A stretch of DNA of 64,000 nucleotides from Nemertoderma westbladi. Lineage: Eukaryota; Xenacoelomorpha; Nemertodermatida; Nemertodermatidae. The notes below the pieces were generated by a model, which saw only the letters and a program-made list of their open reading frames with translations, did not search any database and was not told the DNA's origin. Of the stretch, positions 46,097 to 55,902 are shown one piece after another; the stretch's first letter is position 1; each line of letters opens with the position of its first letter. A program made the translations under genes and the position numbers. The DNA lies in NCBI GenBank assembly GCA_032718475.1, contig JAUCBJ010000866.1, positions 17,556 through 81,555 on the forward strand. The letters are read 5' to 3'.

Positions 46097-46738
46097 GGCA
46101 GCTTGGTATAGTGGTTCCATTCCTGTGCTTCCATTTAGGAAGCCCTTGTTCAATCCCTACATGGAGCAGCACTGTTTGGGCACAGTGCTTTAAATGCTGC
46201 AGCCTAGCCCAATCCTGGCTTTCATCCTTCAGTGGTCGATAAATGGGAACCAAGGTAACTTGGGAAACAGAGTGGAACAGTTTACTATGGAAGATCACCC
46301 ATGGTGGTAAATAGGTATTCCTTTAGGAAACAGAGTGGAAGGATTTACTGTGGAAGATCACCCATGGTGGTGAACAGGTATTCCTTTAGGAAACAGAGTG
46401 GAAGGGTTTACTGTGGAAGATCACCCATGGTGGCGAACAGGCATTCCTTTAGGAAACAGAGTGGAACGGTTTACTGTGGAAGATCACCCATGGTGGTGAA
46501 CAGGCATTCCTTTAGGATACAGAGTGGAACGGTTTACTGTGGAAGATCACCCATGGTGGTGAACAGGCATTCCTTTAGGATACAGAGTGGAACGGTTTAC
46601 TGTGGAAGATCACCCATGGTGGTGAACAGGCATTCCTTTAGGATACAGAGTGGAACGGTTTACTGTGGAAGATCACCCATGGTGGTGAACAGGCATTCCT
46701 TGGCTTAACGAGCCTAAAAGGTTCTACCACTCAATAAA
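46097..46738 (+). mobile_element. tRNA-derived SINE with internal 63-bp expansion
   Basis: The head (46097-46172) has a box A-like GCTTGGTATAGTGG and box B-like TGTTCAATCCC. The body includes CACAGTGCTTTAAATGCTGC and GGTCGATAAATGGGAACC, and the tail is GGCTTAACGAGCCTAAAAGG. Body pieces recur at 38165-38555 and the head recurs at 50335-50432, so it is a family. Around 46240-46700 about seven 63-bp copies (GGAAGATCACCCATGGTGG core) are tandemly expanded; the 38165 relative has no such run. Confidence 0.72.
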
Positions 46739-47337
46739 GTGCATTCAACTTCAATAATCATAACTATTGCCGATTCATTGCATGCATATAATTGCACACT
46801 AATTGACTAATTCATATAAATAGCGCACTGATGCACATTTAGTGTAAAAGTTGGCACACAAAAGCACTTATTTGCATGCACTGTGCAGTGCACACAAGGG
46901 ATTTCGTGCTCAAGATATCGGTTAATCGGACGGACAATGCTGATTTAACCCGTACAAAACTGTATGCTAAGGCTCTCAGTCTTAGTGGCTCGCTCCATAT
47001 TCTAGTATCAAAGTGTAATCGGCTGTTTTGAGCAGGCCTAGGCATTTTGAGGTGTCTTGTGATAGTATTTAGTGGACAGTATGCATCGCAGTAGTTGTTG
47101 TGAAAGTAGACCTAGAGTTTATTACTGTCGGCACATTGCAACCTTTATTCTAGTTGTAAATGATTGAGCATGTAGTTGATGATAGACTACTAGTCAATAT
47201 TAGTAGAGTATAGCTTAATAATCAAAGAAGAATAATGGTTGAATTTCCTGCTAACTAATATTCAATGATTTTTTCATTATGACGTAATAATTAATCAATT
47301 TATTTAAGTTTTAAATTACGATTGTTAAATTTTTCAG
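46739..47337 (+). other. Cav3 intron, right part
   Basis: About 600 bp of unique AT-rich sequence with acceptor TTAAATTTTTCAG at 47337. A 68-codon minus-strand frame here has no recognisable feature. Confidence 0.55.
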
Positions 47338-47553
47338 GAGTGGTTTTTCTCCAAGTATATGCCGGAGCCGAAAGGTTGCTTTAAGACTCGGGTTGAGTGG
47401 GCTCTGTACATATTCGCTCCATCCAATCCCCTGAGACTCGTCTGCCAACATGTTATCAACAACAAGTGGTTCGACTACGCCATCCTCTCTGTCATTCTAT
47501 TAAACTGCATTACGTTGGCCTTGGAGCGTCCCACTATAGACCTGGATAGTTTT
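47338..47553 (+). CDS. Cav3: Cav3 exon: domain III S1
   Basis: It encodes EWFFSKYMPEPKGCFKTRVE, then LYIFAPSNPLRLVCQHVI and S1 (FDYAILSVILLNCITLALER), ending PTIDLDSF. LNCITLALERP matches the IIIS1 of T-type channels (LNCITIAMERP in vertebrates, from memory). Phase 0 on both sides; acceptor TTTTTCAG, donor GTGAGT at 47554. This exon opens the compact half of the gene. Confidence 0.95.
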
Positions 47554-48041
47554 GTGAGTACTTCTGCAACGTTATAGGTATCTTGCCTGTTACTGTAAAG
47601 TAATGTGGGTGCCACACTAACTCCCAAAGTTGAACCCTCCATAAAATATCCAACCCTTACTTTACACCTCAGCAGAAGCCGGGTTCCTATTGCACCGCTT
47701 ATGCTTAAGCGAATGTCTAACTAAAGCGTCTTTCCTGGACACAACTTTGCGAAATTTCTACAGCATCCACACCCTCTAACCTTAGTTAGGCCTATTTTAC
47801 TGGTGTCTTAATTATATTATTATATATTTAGTTTTTTTACAGTACATACTCTTTATTAACGATTTTGTTTAACCGATTTTTTCATTTTATTTTTAAGCAA
47901 TATCATACAGTCGTAAAATAATGGTGGCTTTTCTAATACTGTTTATATTATAGTAATGTTTTTTTAATCTTTTGACAATGAACAGCCGATATTTTATTTA
48001 ATAATGTTTTAACATTCTGCCATTAACATTTACCATTTTAG

Positions 48042-48295
48042 GAACGGGAGTTTCTTGACATATCAAACTACGCATTCTCCTTGATATTCCTTATTGAAAT
48101 GGTCATAAAAATCGTAGCCAAGGGTCTATTCATCGGCAGACACGCCTACGCCAAATCGGGCTGGAACATTATGGACGGCTTCCTTGTACTCATCAGTATT
48201 GTCAACTTTATAATATTATTGTGTCTGACAAAGAGTCCCAAGATATTTGGAATACTCCGAGTTCTGCGCTTATTGAGAACACTAAGGCCGTTGAG
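48042..48295 (+). CDS. Cav3: Cav3 exon: domain III S2-S4
   Basis: S2 (YAFSLIFLIEMVIKIVAKGL), S3 (WNIMDGFLVLISIVNFIILL) and S4 (ILRVLRLLRTLRPLR), the voltage sensor with arginine at every third or fourth position. It starts after CATTTTAG in phase 0 and ends in phase 2 at GAG|GTGACG. LRVLRLLRTLRPLR is essentially invariant among T-type channels. Confidence 0.96.
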
Positions 48296-48561
48296 GTGAC
48301 GTTCAACATGTTTATATTTTAATTATATTAATTATATTTTAAACTTTTAAAGTTACTATTACAAATATTCCCTTTAATCTTTTCACCCTTTCTTTGTCAA
48401 TTCCATTAAATAAAGTGAAGTAAAGTAAAGTTTACCAGGAATGCGTCATAGCTTGGTCGCACATACGGCCAGCCGATGCATCAAACTGGATATGAGATAT
48501 TAGCCAATAATTATTAATTAATTAAGTTAAGAGTGATATTAATTTTTGTTTTTTATTTCAG

Positions 48562-48688
48562 GGTTATTTCCCGTGCCCCGGGTCTGAAACTAGTCGTACA
48601 GACTCTGCTTTCATCCCTTCGCCCCATCGGCAATATCGTCCTCATTTGCTGCACTTTCTTTGTCATCTTCGGCATCCTTGGCGTGCAG
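48562..48688 (+). CDS. Cav3: Cav3 exon: domain III S4-S5 linker and S5
   Basis: It completes the arginine codon, then encodes [20 protein letters not shown] and S5 ([18 protein letters not shown]). Acceptor TTTTATTTCAG at 48561; donor GTTAGC at 48689, phase 0. The linker [13 protein letters not shown] is a T-type hallmark. Confidence 0.95.
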
Positions 48689-49130
48689 GTTAGCATAAAG
48701 CTCAATTACAATCAATATCAAACTGATATACTTTTTGGTTGTGCGATTTGATTCGCTGAATTTCTTTTTTTGAACGACCCGGTGAATTCGGATATCTGAA
48801 AATCTTTAAAAACTGTAAAATAATCAATTTTTTGGGGCAGTTATGAAAATTGAAGGGATTTTTAAATTGTCGAACCAATAACATCAGTTTACATTAATTA
48901 ATTTGGTTGTGAGTTACTGTCTATTCGATTTGCCATGAAATTAATGAGTATTAAATATGATTCCAGCTCTGCACTCTGCGAATTCGTTGGCCGACTGCGA
49001 ATTTTTGTATATTTTCTAGTTTTCTAAGGTTTATTGCCAACAGCGCAATCAAACAAAGATTCTAGAGTTTCAAAGGCAGTGCTTCATTGGCAATCCCAAT
49101 TCGTAACAATCAATGTAATTTGAATTTCAG

Positions 49131-49349
49131 TTGTACAAAGGGAAATTCTTCTATTGTAAAGGAGCGAGTGTTCGTCATATTACAAATAAAACCGAATGTC
49201 TCTCAGTCGATGGTAATGAATGGAGGAACAAACAATACAACTTCGACGACCTCAGTCAGGCCCTGCTGACCCTGTTCGTGCTCTCTAGCAAGGACGGCTG
49301 GGTCAACATCATGTACAGCGGGTTGGATGCCGTTGGTGTAGACAAGCAG
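49131..49349 (+). CDS. Cav3: Cav3 exon: domain III pore loop
   Basis: It encodes the extracellular turret ([20 protein letters not shown], with N-glycosylation-type NKT) and the pore: [20 protein letters not shown] followed by [11 protein letters not shown]. The D of SKDGW is the domain III aspartate of the EEDD filter, which sets T-type selectivity apart from the EEEE filter of high-voltage channels. Acceptor TGAATTTCAG, donor GTTAGA, phase 0 on both sides. Confidence 0.96.
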
Positions 49350-49785
49350 GTTAGATTTGATTTTTTATTGATTGCCACTCACCTGGGCGGCTGATAACAA
49401 TTAGCGATAATCGCAAACTAATGCCGAGATAAGAATCACTATAATCGCTGAGTTCAACAGGAAATAAATATCGCTAGGGGTAATTCTCATATAGTCTCTA
49501 ATTAGCTTCTTGTTAAAAACATTTTGCGAAAGAAATGGTGTGATTGGGAATGCGTACGTTTGTCTATTCCCCAAAGCATTGGGGTGTGTGTATGGCCGGT
49601 TAGTGAGATTTCAGTGTCAGAGAAAAAGATAATTGAACAGGTGAGTGAGCGCCCTGCTAATCCGTTTACATCGGATATCATTAGGTTATTGTTTACTTAT
49701 CTCATGTTGTTGTTATGTTTGGTTATAACCTTGTATCATTTTATTTCAGTAAAGCAACCGCCCCCACTGTCACTTTGTTTTTCAG
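49350..49785 (+). other. Cav3 intron, 436 bp
   Basis: A short intron between the IIIP and IIIS6 exons. It holds a decoy pair, GAGATTTCAG at about 49613 and GAACAG|GTGAGTGAG at about 49640, flanking 26 bp; see the rejected list. The acceptor is TTGTTTTTCAG at 49785. Confidence 0.75.
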
Positions 49786-49978
49786 CCGATTATCAACTAC
49801 AACGAGTGGCACATCATCTACTTCATCTCCTTCCTCCTACTCGTCGGTTTCTTTGTCCTCAACATGTTCGTGGGCGTCGTGGTTGAGAACTTCCACAAGT
49901 GTAGGGAGATGCACGAAGCGGAGATGCGTCGAGTGCGGGCGGAGAAGCGAGCCATCCGGTTGGCGAAGAAACGACAAA
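49786..49978 (+). CDS. Cav3: Cav3 exon: domain III S6 and III-IV linker
   Basis: It encodes [20 protein letters not shown], then S6 ([20 protein letters not shown]), then a highly charged helix ([19 protein letters not shown]) that begins the III-IV linker. [15 protein letters not shown] is a signature of T-type IIIS6. The donor is CAAA|GTAGGC after 49978, phase 1. The open frame continues past the donor to 50175, but only the spliced form joins to the next exon with the conserved sequence, so the read-through is taken as intron. Confidence 0.93.
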
Positions 49979-50654
49979 GTAGGCCGATAGGTGATAGGCG
50001 GTTGACGCCAGATGGACACAGAAAACGAAAACCGAAAACCGAAACGAAACCGAGTTCAGGTTTAAAACGTCCATATAAAATTCACTCTCGGATGTTTTTT
50101 CTTTTATCCAAAATAATTATTTCTATAATAAAATTGTTTCTTTCGCTTATCCAAAAACTAATTCCTTTTCGATAATTCCACATGGCATGTAGGAAAGTAA
50201 TTATTTAGGATATAGAATAGAGTCTGCTAACTTTTCTAACCCTTAAATGTTTTTTTTGTTTACTGGAATGGACATCAGTCGAAGTTGCAATTAAAGCATA
50301 TTTAAAGACGGTATACAGTAAATGGTATAGCAGCTCACCTATTTAGTGGTGATATTCCTGGGCTTCCAACCAAGCGGCCCTGGTTCGATCCCTAGATGTA
50401 GACAGCACTGATTCATACTTGATATAGTTTTGAAACTATTTTTTTCACTAATAAATTTATTATTTTATATTAATTTGTTTCTGCAGATGGGCACAATTTG
50501 CGCAGGTTTTGTCACATCTGCAAGTCTGCCGCACAAAATATATTATGTTCCTTTCAATTTTGCAGTATAATTTTGATATCAACTATTTTATAGGTTTGGC
50601 CCTAACCTAATTATGAGGTACTCAGCTACTGTTAACATTATTGGTTTATTCCAG
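49979..50654 (+). other. Cav3 intron with SINE head (about 50335-50432)
   Basis: This intron lies in the III-IV linker, where vertebrate T-type genes have alternative exons; I could not recognise one here. At about 50335-50432 a tRNA-like SINE head (GTGGTGATATTCCTGGGCTT, GGTTCGATCCC, GACAGCACTG) matches the head of the SINE at 46097. Acceptor TTTATTCCAG. Confidence 0.65.
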
Positions 50655-50806
50655 GAGCCAGAGAGCCTCCGTACTATGCGAATTACAATACAACAAGAGT
50701 CTTCGTCCACAATATCGTCATCAGCACTTACTTCGATTTAGTCATCGCTATTATTATAGGACTCAACGTTATTACAATGTCAATGGAGTTCTATGACATG
50801 CCAGGG
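50655..50806 (+). CDS. Cav3: Cav3 exon: domain IV S1
   Basis: It completes an arginine codon, then REPPYYANYNTTRVFVHNIV and S1 (YFDLVIAIIIGLNVITMSME), ending FYDMPG. GLNVITMSMEFY corresponds to IVS1 of T-type channels (GLNVVTMAMEHY in vertebrates, from memory). Acceptor ATTCCAG at 50654; donor GTTAGT at 50807, phase 0. Confidence 0.94.
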
Positions 50807-51514
50807 GTTAGTATAAAAACAAGCGCGAAATCGCGCAAAGTATCAACTGTCTCCTTGAATGGCTTACTACCAATCTTACTGTCAAAAAAATTCACCGGAA
50901 TGTGAGGATCGAACTCGGTACCTAGAGATTCCAAGTACCACGCTCTGCCAACTGAGACACTGGGGCCGTATCAATCCCTAATACCAAAACATAACGAGAA
51001 ATTAACACCAGACAACAACAACGGAGTGAATACTAGATGTCTCGCTACGCGGACCTAAAATTTTAAAGTGTAACCATTTGATGTAAGGGAATTGTTTCAA
51101 CTCGATATATTGAAATATTGATGCCATGTAACCTAGGCAACCGAGCTTAGTCGCGGAAGGAACGAAATAAATATTATTACATACAAACGAAATATAATAC
51201 TAACCCATTGGCTATTATTTCAAGTAATGAAACTATATAACTATCAATTGTGAACTGGTTTGTTCCATCTGATAAAGCCGCTTCCAGAAAGCGTGATAAA
51301 AAGAAAGTTTTTTTTATATATTGTTGAATATCACTTATTTTATATCGTAAGCTTAAATTTTGCATGAGGTTGTCGAATAAATATTAATATCTTAAATTTT
51401 TTGAGTCTCAGTTGTCAAAACCAGCGGAGTGAATAAATCTTTCATGTATATTCTCTGCGCCAAATAATCCATCTTTCTCAGTTTTATAACATTTAACTTT
51501 TCCCCGTTTTTTAG
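50807..51514 (+). other. Cav3 intron with a minus-strand tRNA-like sequence
   Basis: A 708-bp intron. On the minus strand at about 50889-50970 it carries a tRNA-related sequence: box A-like GTGTCTCAGTTGGCAGAGC, box B-like GAGTTCGATCCTC, then a T-run after CCGGTGAA. The acceptor stem does not pair, so this is a tRNA pseudogene or SINE head rather than a tRNA gene. The intron ends at CCGTTTTTTAG. Confidence 0.6.
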
Positions 51515-51753
51515 TATCTCATCGAAGGACTTAAAATATCCAACTACTTTTTCACGACAGTGTTTATCGTGGAATCGGCGTTGAAGATATACGCTTTGGG
51601 GCTCTTCCGGTTTATCGGCTCCAAGTGGAATCAACTCGACATCATTATTGTGGTTTTCAGTATCATCGGTATCATCCTAGAAGAAGCTAAGAACAACTTC
51701 CTTCCTATTAATCCCACCATTATTAGGGTTATGAGAGTCCTCAGAATTGCCAG
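51515..51753 (+). CDS. Cav3: Cav3 exon: domain IV S2-S4
   Basis: S2 ([20 protein letters not shown]), S3 ([20 protein letters not shown]) and S4 ([16 protein letters not shown]). The S4 motif [17 protein letters not shown] is diagnostic for domain IV. Acceptor TTTTTTAG at 51514. It ends in phase 2 at CAG|GTGAGT. Confidence 0.96.
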
Positions 51754-51886
51754 GTGAGTTCCTAATTAATGCGTTCTATTTCTAAAAACCCCCGGTTGCT
51801 TAATGTACGCCTGAAATATTATATCTTGTCTAAGATTATTATTTTATTTGGCGGGACTTCACAAAAAGTTTGTTTATTTCTTGCAG

Positions 51887-52033
51887 GGTATTCAAACTAC
51901 TTAAAATGGCGAAAGGAATCCGTCAGCTGTTAGACACGGTGATGCAGGCGCTGCCACAGGTTGGCAATCTAGGACTCCTGTTTTTTCTCCTTTTCTACAT
52001 ATTCGCGGCCCTTGGGGTGGAACTTTTCGGGAG
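51887..52033 (+). CDS. Cav3: Cav3 exon: domain IV S4-S5 linker and S5
   Basis: It continues S4 with [20 protein letters not shown], then [20 protein letters not shown] and [27 protein letters not shown] is shared by T-type channels. Acceptor CTTGCAG, donor GAG|GTAAGT, phase 2. The preceding intron is only 133 bp, the shortest here. Confidence 0.96.
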
Positions 52034-52397
52034 GTAAGTCTATTTTTTTACTATTTACTTTTTTTCGTTCTTTTAAATTGAATTACTGTAATATTTACTT
52101 TGTAAAGAATTTTAATTCAATTGATGAGATTCTATTGTCGTTTTGCATCTGGAGTCACAACATGTTATTTATTTGTTTTAAAGTCTCGTGTATCCTGGCC
52201 AATATTTCGTGTTTTCATATATTGATTGAAAGGTTTATAAACTTACCACATCCCTGGTAACAAATTTAGTTAAGGATTGATAACAAATTTTAATAACGTG
52301 GAAAAAAATGTATAATAATGTTTAAATCAATATTACAACAATTTATCATTTATTAATATTATAATTCATTAATTTTTAACAATTTGTTTAATTATAG

Positions 52398-52524
52398 AAT
52401 TGAATGCAGTATTAATAACCCATGCGAAGGATTGGGTCGCCATGCAACGTTCCGCCACTTTGGTCTGGCGTTCCTCACTTTGTTCCGCATCGGAACTGGC
52501 GACAATTGGAACGGTATAATGAAG
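52398..52524 (+). CDS. Cav3: Cav3 exon: domain IV pore loop
   Basis: It encodes [20 protein letters not shown], then [20 protein letters not shown] with the domain IV filter aspartate in TGDNWN. Acceptor TTAATTATAG, donor AAG|GTAATT, phase 0. [12 protein letters not shown] is a T-type signature. Confidence 0.95.
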
Positions 52525-52673
52525 GTAATTCTATTTGGATTTTAATAATATAATTAATAATTACTTTATACAGCTCAAAGTTATTAAATTATTAGGTAAT
52601 AATTTGATATTTTGTAACTCGGGATTCAATTAAAGATACCAAATTCTAGCTGTTTTTTTCCAGCTGATGTTTA

Positions 52674-52958
52674 GTTCTGCCGTATTCTTATATTACAACC
52701 ATCAATTCGTTGTTCAAGTGATTTAGTCAGTGTCCAGGTCTCACCCCCGTATAAAAATACACTTTCCACTGTGGTTCGAAAGAACTTAGTCTTCAGGTGC
52801 CTGGAGAGATCTGATTTCCAGATGGTATCCATTTTTGATAGAGCTACCCAAGCCTTTGCTTTCCTAACTTCTATGTCCTTTTTGCTACTCTCTATCCATG
52901 ATCCAAGGTACTGGAAGTCGTCGACCTTCCTTAGTTGATTATTATCAATTGTTGTCAA
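52674..52958 (-). mobile_element. Fragment of a different LINE RT
   Basis: On the minus strand 95 codons read VDDFQYLGSWIESSKKDIEV, KAWVALSKMDTIWKSDLS, FLYGGETWTLTKSLEQR. This is the C-terminal RT region of an APE-type LINE. It is related to, but clearly diverged from, the family at 54124-62080 (which reads VDDFCYLGSWIRKSGED, YGSPCWALT). It lies in the 619-bp intron 52525-53143, whose remainder shows nothing else. Confidence 0.82.
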
Positions 52959-53143
52959 GTTTCCAATAATATAAAAGTCATGTCAGTTTTGGTACCGGTA
53001 GCATTTACTACTGTACACTAGTACACTACTACAGTGACTGCAGTACATCAGTCTCAGACCCTAAGTCTCTGTTCAGATCAGTTGGAACCTGAGAGCGGAA
53101 ACTTACAAACGAACACAGAATAACCGACGTACTCTTATTGTAG

Positions 53144-53320
53144 GATACGATCCGTACGAACTGCGATAATTCCGAGGACTGCAAGAGAAACTGTTGCGTC
53201 AACTTTATTATCGCTCCTTTATACTTCGTGGTTTTTGTTTTGATGGCCCAGTTCGTTCTCGTCAATGTTGTTGTTGCTGTTCTCATGAAGCACCTTGAGG
53301 AGTCTCACAAACACCAAGCC
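53144..53320 (+). CDS. Cav3: Cav3 exon: domain IV S6
   Basis: It encodes [20 protein letters not shown], then [20 protein letters not shown] and [12 protein letters not shown], the IVS6 helix and start of the cytoplasmic C-terminus. [18 protein letters not shown] is nearly identical to T-type channels generally. Acceptor CTTATTGTAG at 53143. It ends in phase 0 at GCC|GTGAGT. Cysteines in the turret are typical of the family. The remaining C-terminal exons are beyond the window. Confidence 0.95.
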
Positions 53321-54123
53321 GTGAGTGGATTTAGCCTACATCAGTAAGGATATAGCCTACATCAGTAAGGATATAGCCTACATCAGTAAGGATATAGCCT
53401 ACATCAGTAAGGATATAGCCTACATCAGTAATGATATAGCCTACATCAGTAAGGATATAGCCTACATCAGTAAGGATATAGCCTACATCAGTAAGGATAT
53501 AGCCTACATCAGTAATGATATAGCCTACATCAGTAAGGATATAGCCTACATCAGTAAGGATATAGCCTACATCAGTAAGGATATAGCCTACATCAGTAAG
53601 GATATAGCCTACATTAGTAAGGATATAGCCTACATCAGTATGGATATAGCCTACATCAGTAAGGATATAGCCTACATCAGTAAGGATATAGGCTACATTA
53701 GTAAGGATATAAGCCTACATCAGTAAGGATATAGCCTACATCAGTAAGGATATAGCCAAACATCAGTAAGGATATAGCCTACATCAGTATGGATATAGGC
53801 TACATTAGTAAGGATATAGCCTACATCAGTAAGGATATAGCCTACATCAGTAAGGATATAGCCAAACATCAGTAAGGATATAGCCTACATCAGTAAGGAT
53901 ATAGCCTACATCAGTATGGATATAGCCTACATCAGTAAGGATATAGCCTACATCAGTAAGGATATAGCCTACATCAGTAAGGATATAGGCTACATTAGTA
54001 AGGATATAGCCTACATCAGTAAGGATATAGCCTACATCAGTAAGGATATAGCCTACATCAGTAAGGATATAGCCAAACATCAGTAAGGATATAGCCTACA
54101 TCAGTATGGATATTGCCTACATC
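53321..54123 (+). repeat. 21-bp minisatellite starting at the splice donor, first block
   Basis: The first 23 intronic bases (GTGAGTGGATTTAGCCTACA plus TCA) are a diverged copy of the 21-bp unit GTAAGGATATAGCCTACATC plus A, so the array begins exactly at the donor. Each unit again starts with a donor-like GTAAGG. About 38 units, with variants GTAATG, GTATGG, CAAACATCA. Frames in both directions stay open (KDIAYIS and GYILTDV heptads) because 21 is a multiple of three. Confidence 0.95.
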
Positions 54124-55902
54124 TACTACTAGGATCGGCATGCTGCATTGCAGCTGCATTTTTAAGAATGCTGTGCCGGCTTGTCAACAAAATTGCACCG
54201 CCACAACTCCCTATCACCCATGACATTTGCTAGATCATCCGCATCTTTAAGGCCAGTGTCCTTTAAGATGCGTCTCAAGAAAGTCTTGGGCTGTCCACCA
54301 TGCTTATTCACTCCATGAGGCTGCCAAAGTACAAGATTATGCACTGGCTGGTCCTCACGGCGAAAGCAATGTCCTGCAAAGCGGATGCGATTTTGTTCTA
54401 GTGTCAAGCTTGGGGGAACCAATGAGACACCTCCAATGTTATATAGTGTCTGGTTGGAGATGTGTGCATTGTACTTGACACAATGAACCCGGCGTAGCAT
54501 TCTTGTGAATGTGCCATCCAGAGATTTGGTGTCCTCAGCAGTTAGAGCCCAGCATGGACTCCCGTAGAGGAGTACTGGAACTACTGCTGCTCTAAATAAT
54601 CGGACCTTAAGTTTCCGATTAATTCTCGGTGACTTCCAAATCCTGGAAAGCCTATTCAAGGCTGCCCATGCCTTTCCCTTACGTATTCGAAGGTCCTCAC
54701 CTGACTTCCGGATCCATGATCCCAGGTAACAGAAGTCGTCCACATGCTCAAGCATACCATCCTTTGAGCTTATGCTCTTCCGATCAGAGACTTTCTGAGG
54801 ACTTTCAAAGTTAACTGTCAGAATTTTGGTCTTTCTGGAGTTAATAAAAAGACCAACACTAGAAGCAGCATGTTCTAATGAGCCGAGGAGCCGTTGGGCT
54901 CCCTCTAATGATTCTGAGAGAACTCCTAAGTCATCAGCAAAGTCTAGATCAGTTAGGTACTTGGCAGGATTTCCTCGACTTCTGGAGCCAGTAGTTGGAG
55001 TTATCATCACCCCATCATCATTATGATGACCTAAGGACATGCGTAGAACATAGTCAACCACAATAATGAACAAGAATGGTGCAAGTGTGTCTCCTTGGAG
55101 GACGCCCCATAACACTTCAAATGGTTCTGTGTCACCGTTAACAGTAGACACAAATGTTGTCGAACCATCGTATACTGATCTGATTGCTGCAATAATTTCA
55201 TCAGGAATCCCATATAATGAAAGTATGCTGAACATACGTGAGCGAGAGACTGAATCAAAGGCCTTGAAGAAGTCAACAAAGATAACAGCCAGATGCCTGT
55301 CTTTCTTTTTTGATAACTCTTCAATTATCCTTCTAAGTGCCAAAATGGGCTCCATGGTCCCACGACCTTTACGGAATCCATTCTGATTTCCACGGAGCAT
55401 TCTCTCAATGGGATCCCTGATGCGATTTAATAGAATTCTATTGTATAGCTTTGCAGCAATCGAGATCAATGAGATTCCCCGAAAAGAACCATGGAGTGTT
55501 AGGTTGCCCTTCTTGGGAACTGGCACCAACTTATTTGTTTTCATTTCTTGTGGGACTCTTGTTGTTCGGTACATGTCTACTATGATGGGATAGATGAGCT
55601 TTAAACACTCAGGTATTTTAAAGATCTCAGGGGGAACACCATCTACTCCACTGGCACGATTGGTCTTAATGCTCTTTGCAGCAGCCTTCACTTCTGCAAA
55701 GGAGATATCGCCAATGGGAATATCTGGGAGTACAGACTCAGACAATTTTACTTCTATAAAGTTATCAGGCAATACCCTGTCATTATTGAGGAGCTTTTCT
55801 AAGTGGGCCTTCCAACCATTGAGGCGATCGGCTGGTGATTCAGCCTTAACCTTGGTGGTTGGTTGGATTTTCCGCCCAGTATGCAGATTGATCGATAAGC
55901 AG
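54124..55902 (-). mobile_element. LINE copy 1 of a triplication, 12-bp target-site duplication
   Basis: A 5'-truncated LINE on the minus strand, 1779 bp. ATTGCCTACATC stands at 54112-54123 and again at 55903-55914, a 12-bp target-site duplication within the 21-bp array. The 3' end (TACTACTAGGATCGGCATGC on plus) matches the tail of the 38958-42362 copy. The RT frame is intact in this copy only. Confidence 0.94.
54162..55772 (-). CDS. LINE reverse transcriptase, open frame without stops (5'-truncated)
   Basis: 536 codons from an internal ATG, or some 580 if the frame is followed to the truncation point. The order is RT fingers (NRASGVDGVPPE), GNQNGFRKGRGTMEPILALR, palm A (VIFVDFFKAFDSVSR), VLWGVLQGDTLAPFLF, catalytic LDFADDLGVL, thumb (VDDFCYLGSWIRKSGED), and a C-terminal region with a C/H cluster (FAGHCFRRE...H) ending KPAQHS. 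The endonuclease is missing, so the copy cannot move on its own. The unbroken frame compared with the damaged copies 2 and 3 makes it the best reference for the family here. Confidence 0.92.
   Translation of the reverse strand: MPDNFIEVKLSESVLPDIPIGDISFAEVKAAAKSIKTNRASGVDGVPPEIFKIPECLKLIYPIIVDMYRTTRVPQEMKTNKLVPVPKKGNLTLHGSFRGISLISIAAKLYNRILLNRIRDPIERMLRGNQNGFRKGRGTMEPILALRRIIEELSKKKDRHLAVIFVDFFKAFDSVSRSRMFSILSLYGIPDEIIAAIRSVYDGSTTFVSTVNGDTEPFEVLWGVLQGDTLAPFLFIIVVDYVLRMSLGHHNDDGVMITPTTGSRSRGNPAKYLTDLDFADDLGVLSESLEGAQRLLGSLEHAASSVGLFINSRKTKILTVNFESPQKVSDRKSISSKDGMLEHVDDFCYLGSWIRKSGEDLRIRKGKAWAALNRLSRIWKSPRINRKLKVRLFRAAVVPVLLYGSPCWALTAEDTKSLDGTFTRMLRRVHCVKYNAHISNQTLYNIGGVSLVPPSLTLEQNRIRFAGHCFRREDQPVHNLVLWQPHGVNKHGGQPKTFLRRILKDTGLKDADDLANVMGDRELWRCNFVDKPAQHS

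Noticed and set aside
49614-49640. 26-bp microexon between GAGATTTCAG and GAACAG|GTGAGT in a Cav3 intron
   Set aside because: Good splice-like edges, but 26 bp would break the phase-0 join between the IIIP and IIIS6 exons, which match the family perfectly without it.
49979-50175. Read-through extension of the III-IV linker exon
   Set aside because: Open, but basic and low-complexity; splicing at 49978 joins in phase to the conserved IVS1 exon.
50889-50970. Functional tRNA gene on the minus strand
   Set aside because: Box A and B look right, but the acceptor and anticodon stems do not pair; more likely a SINE head or pseudogene.
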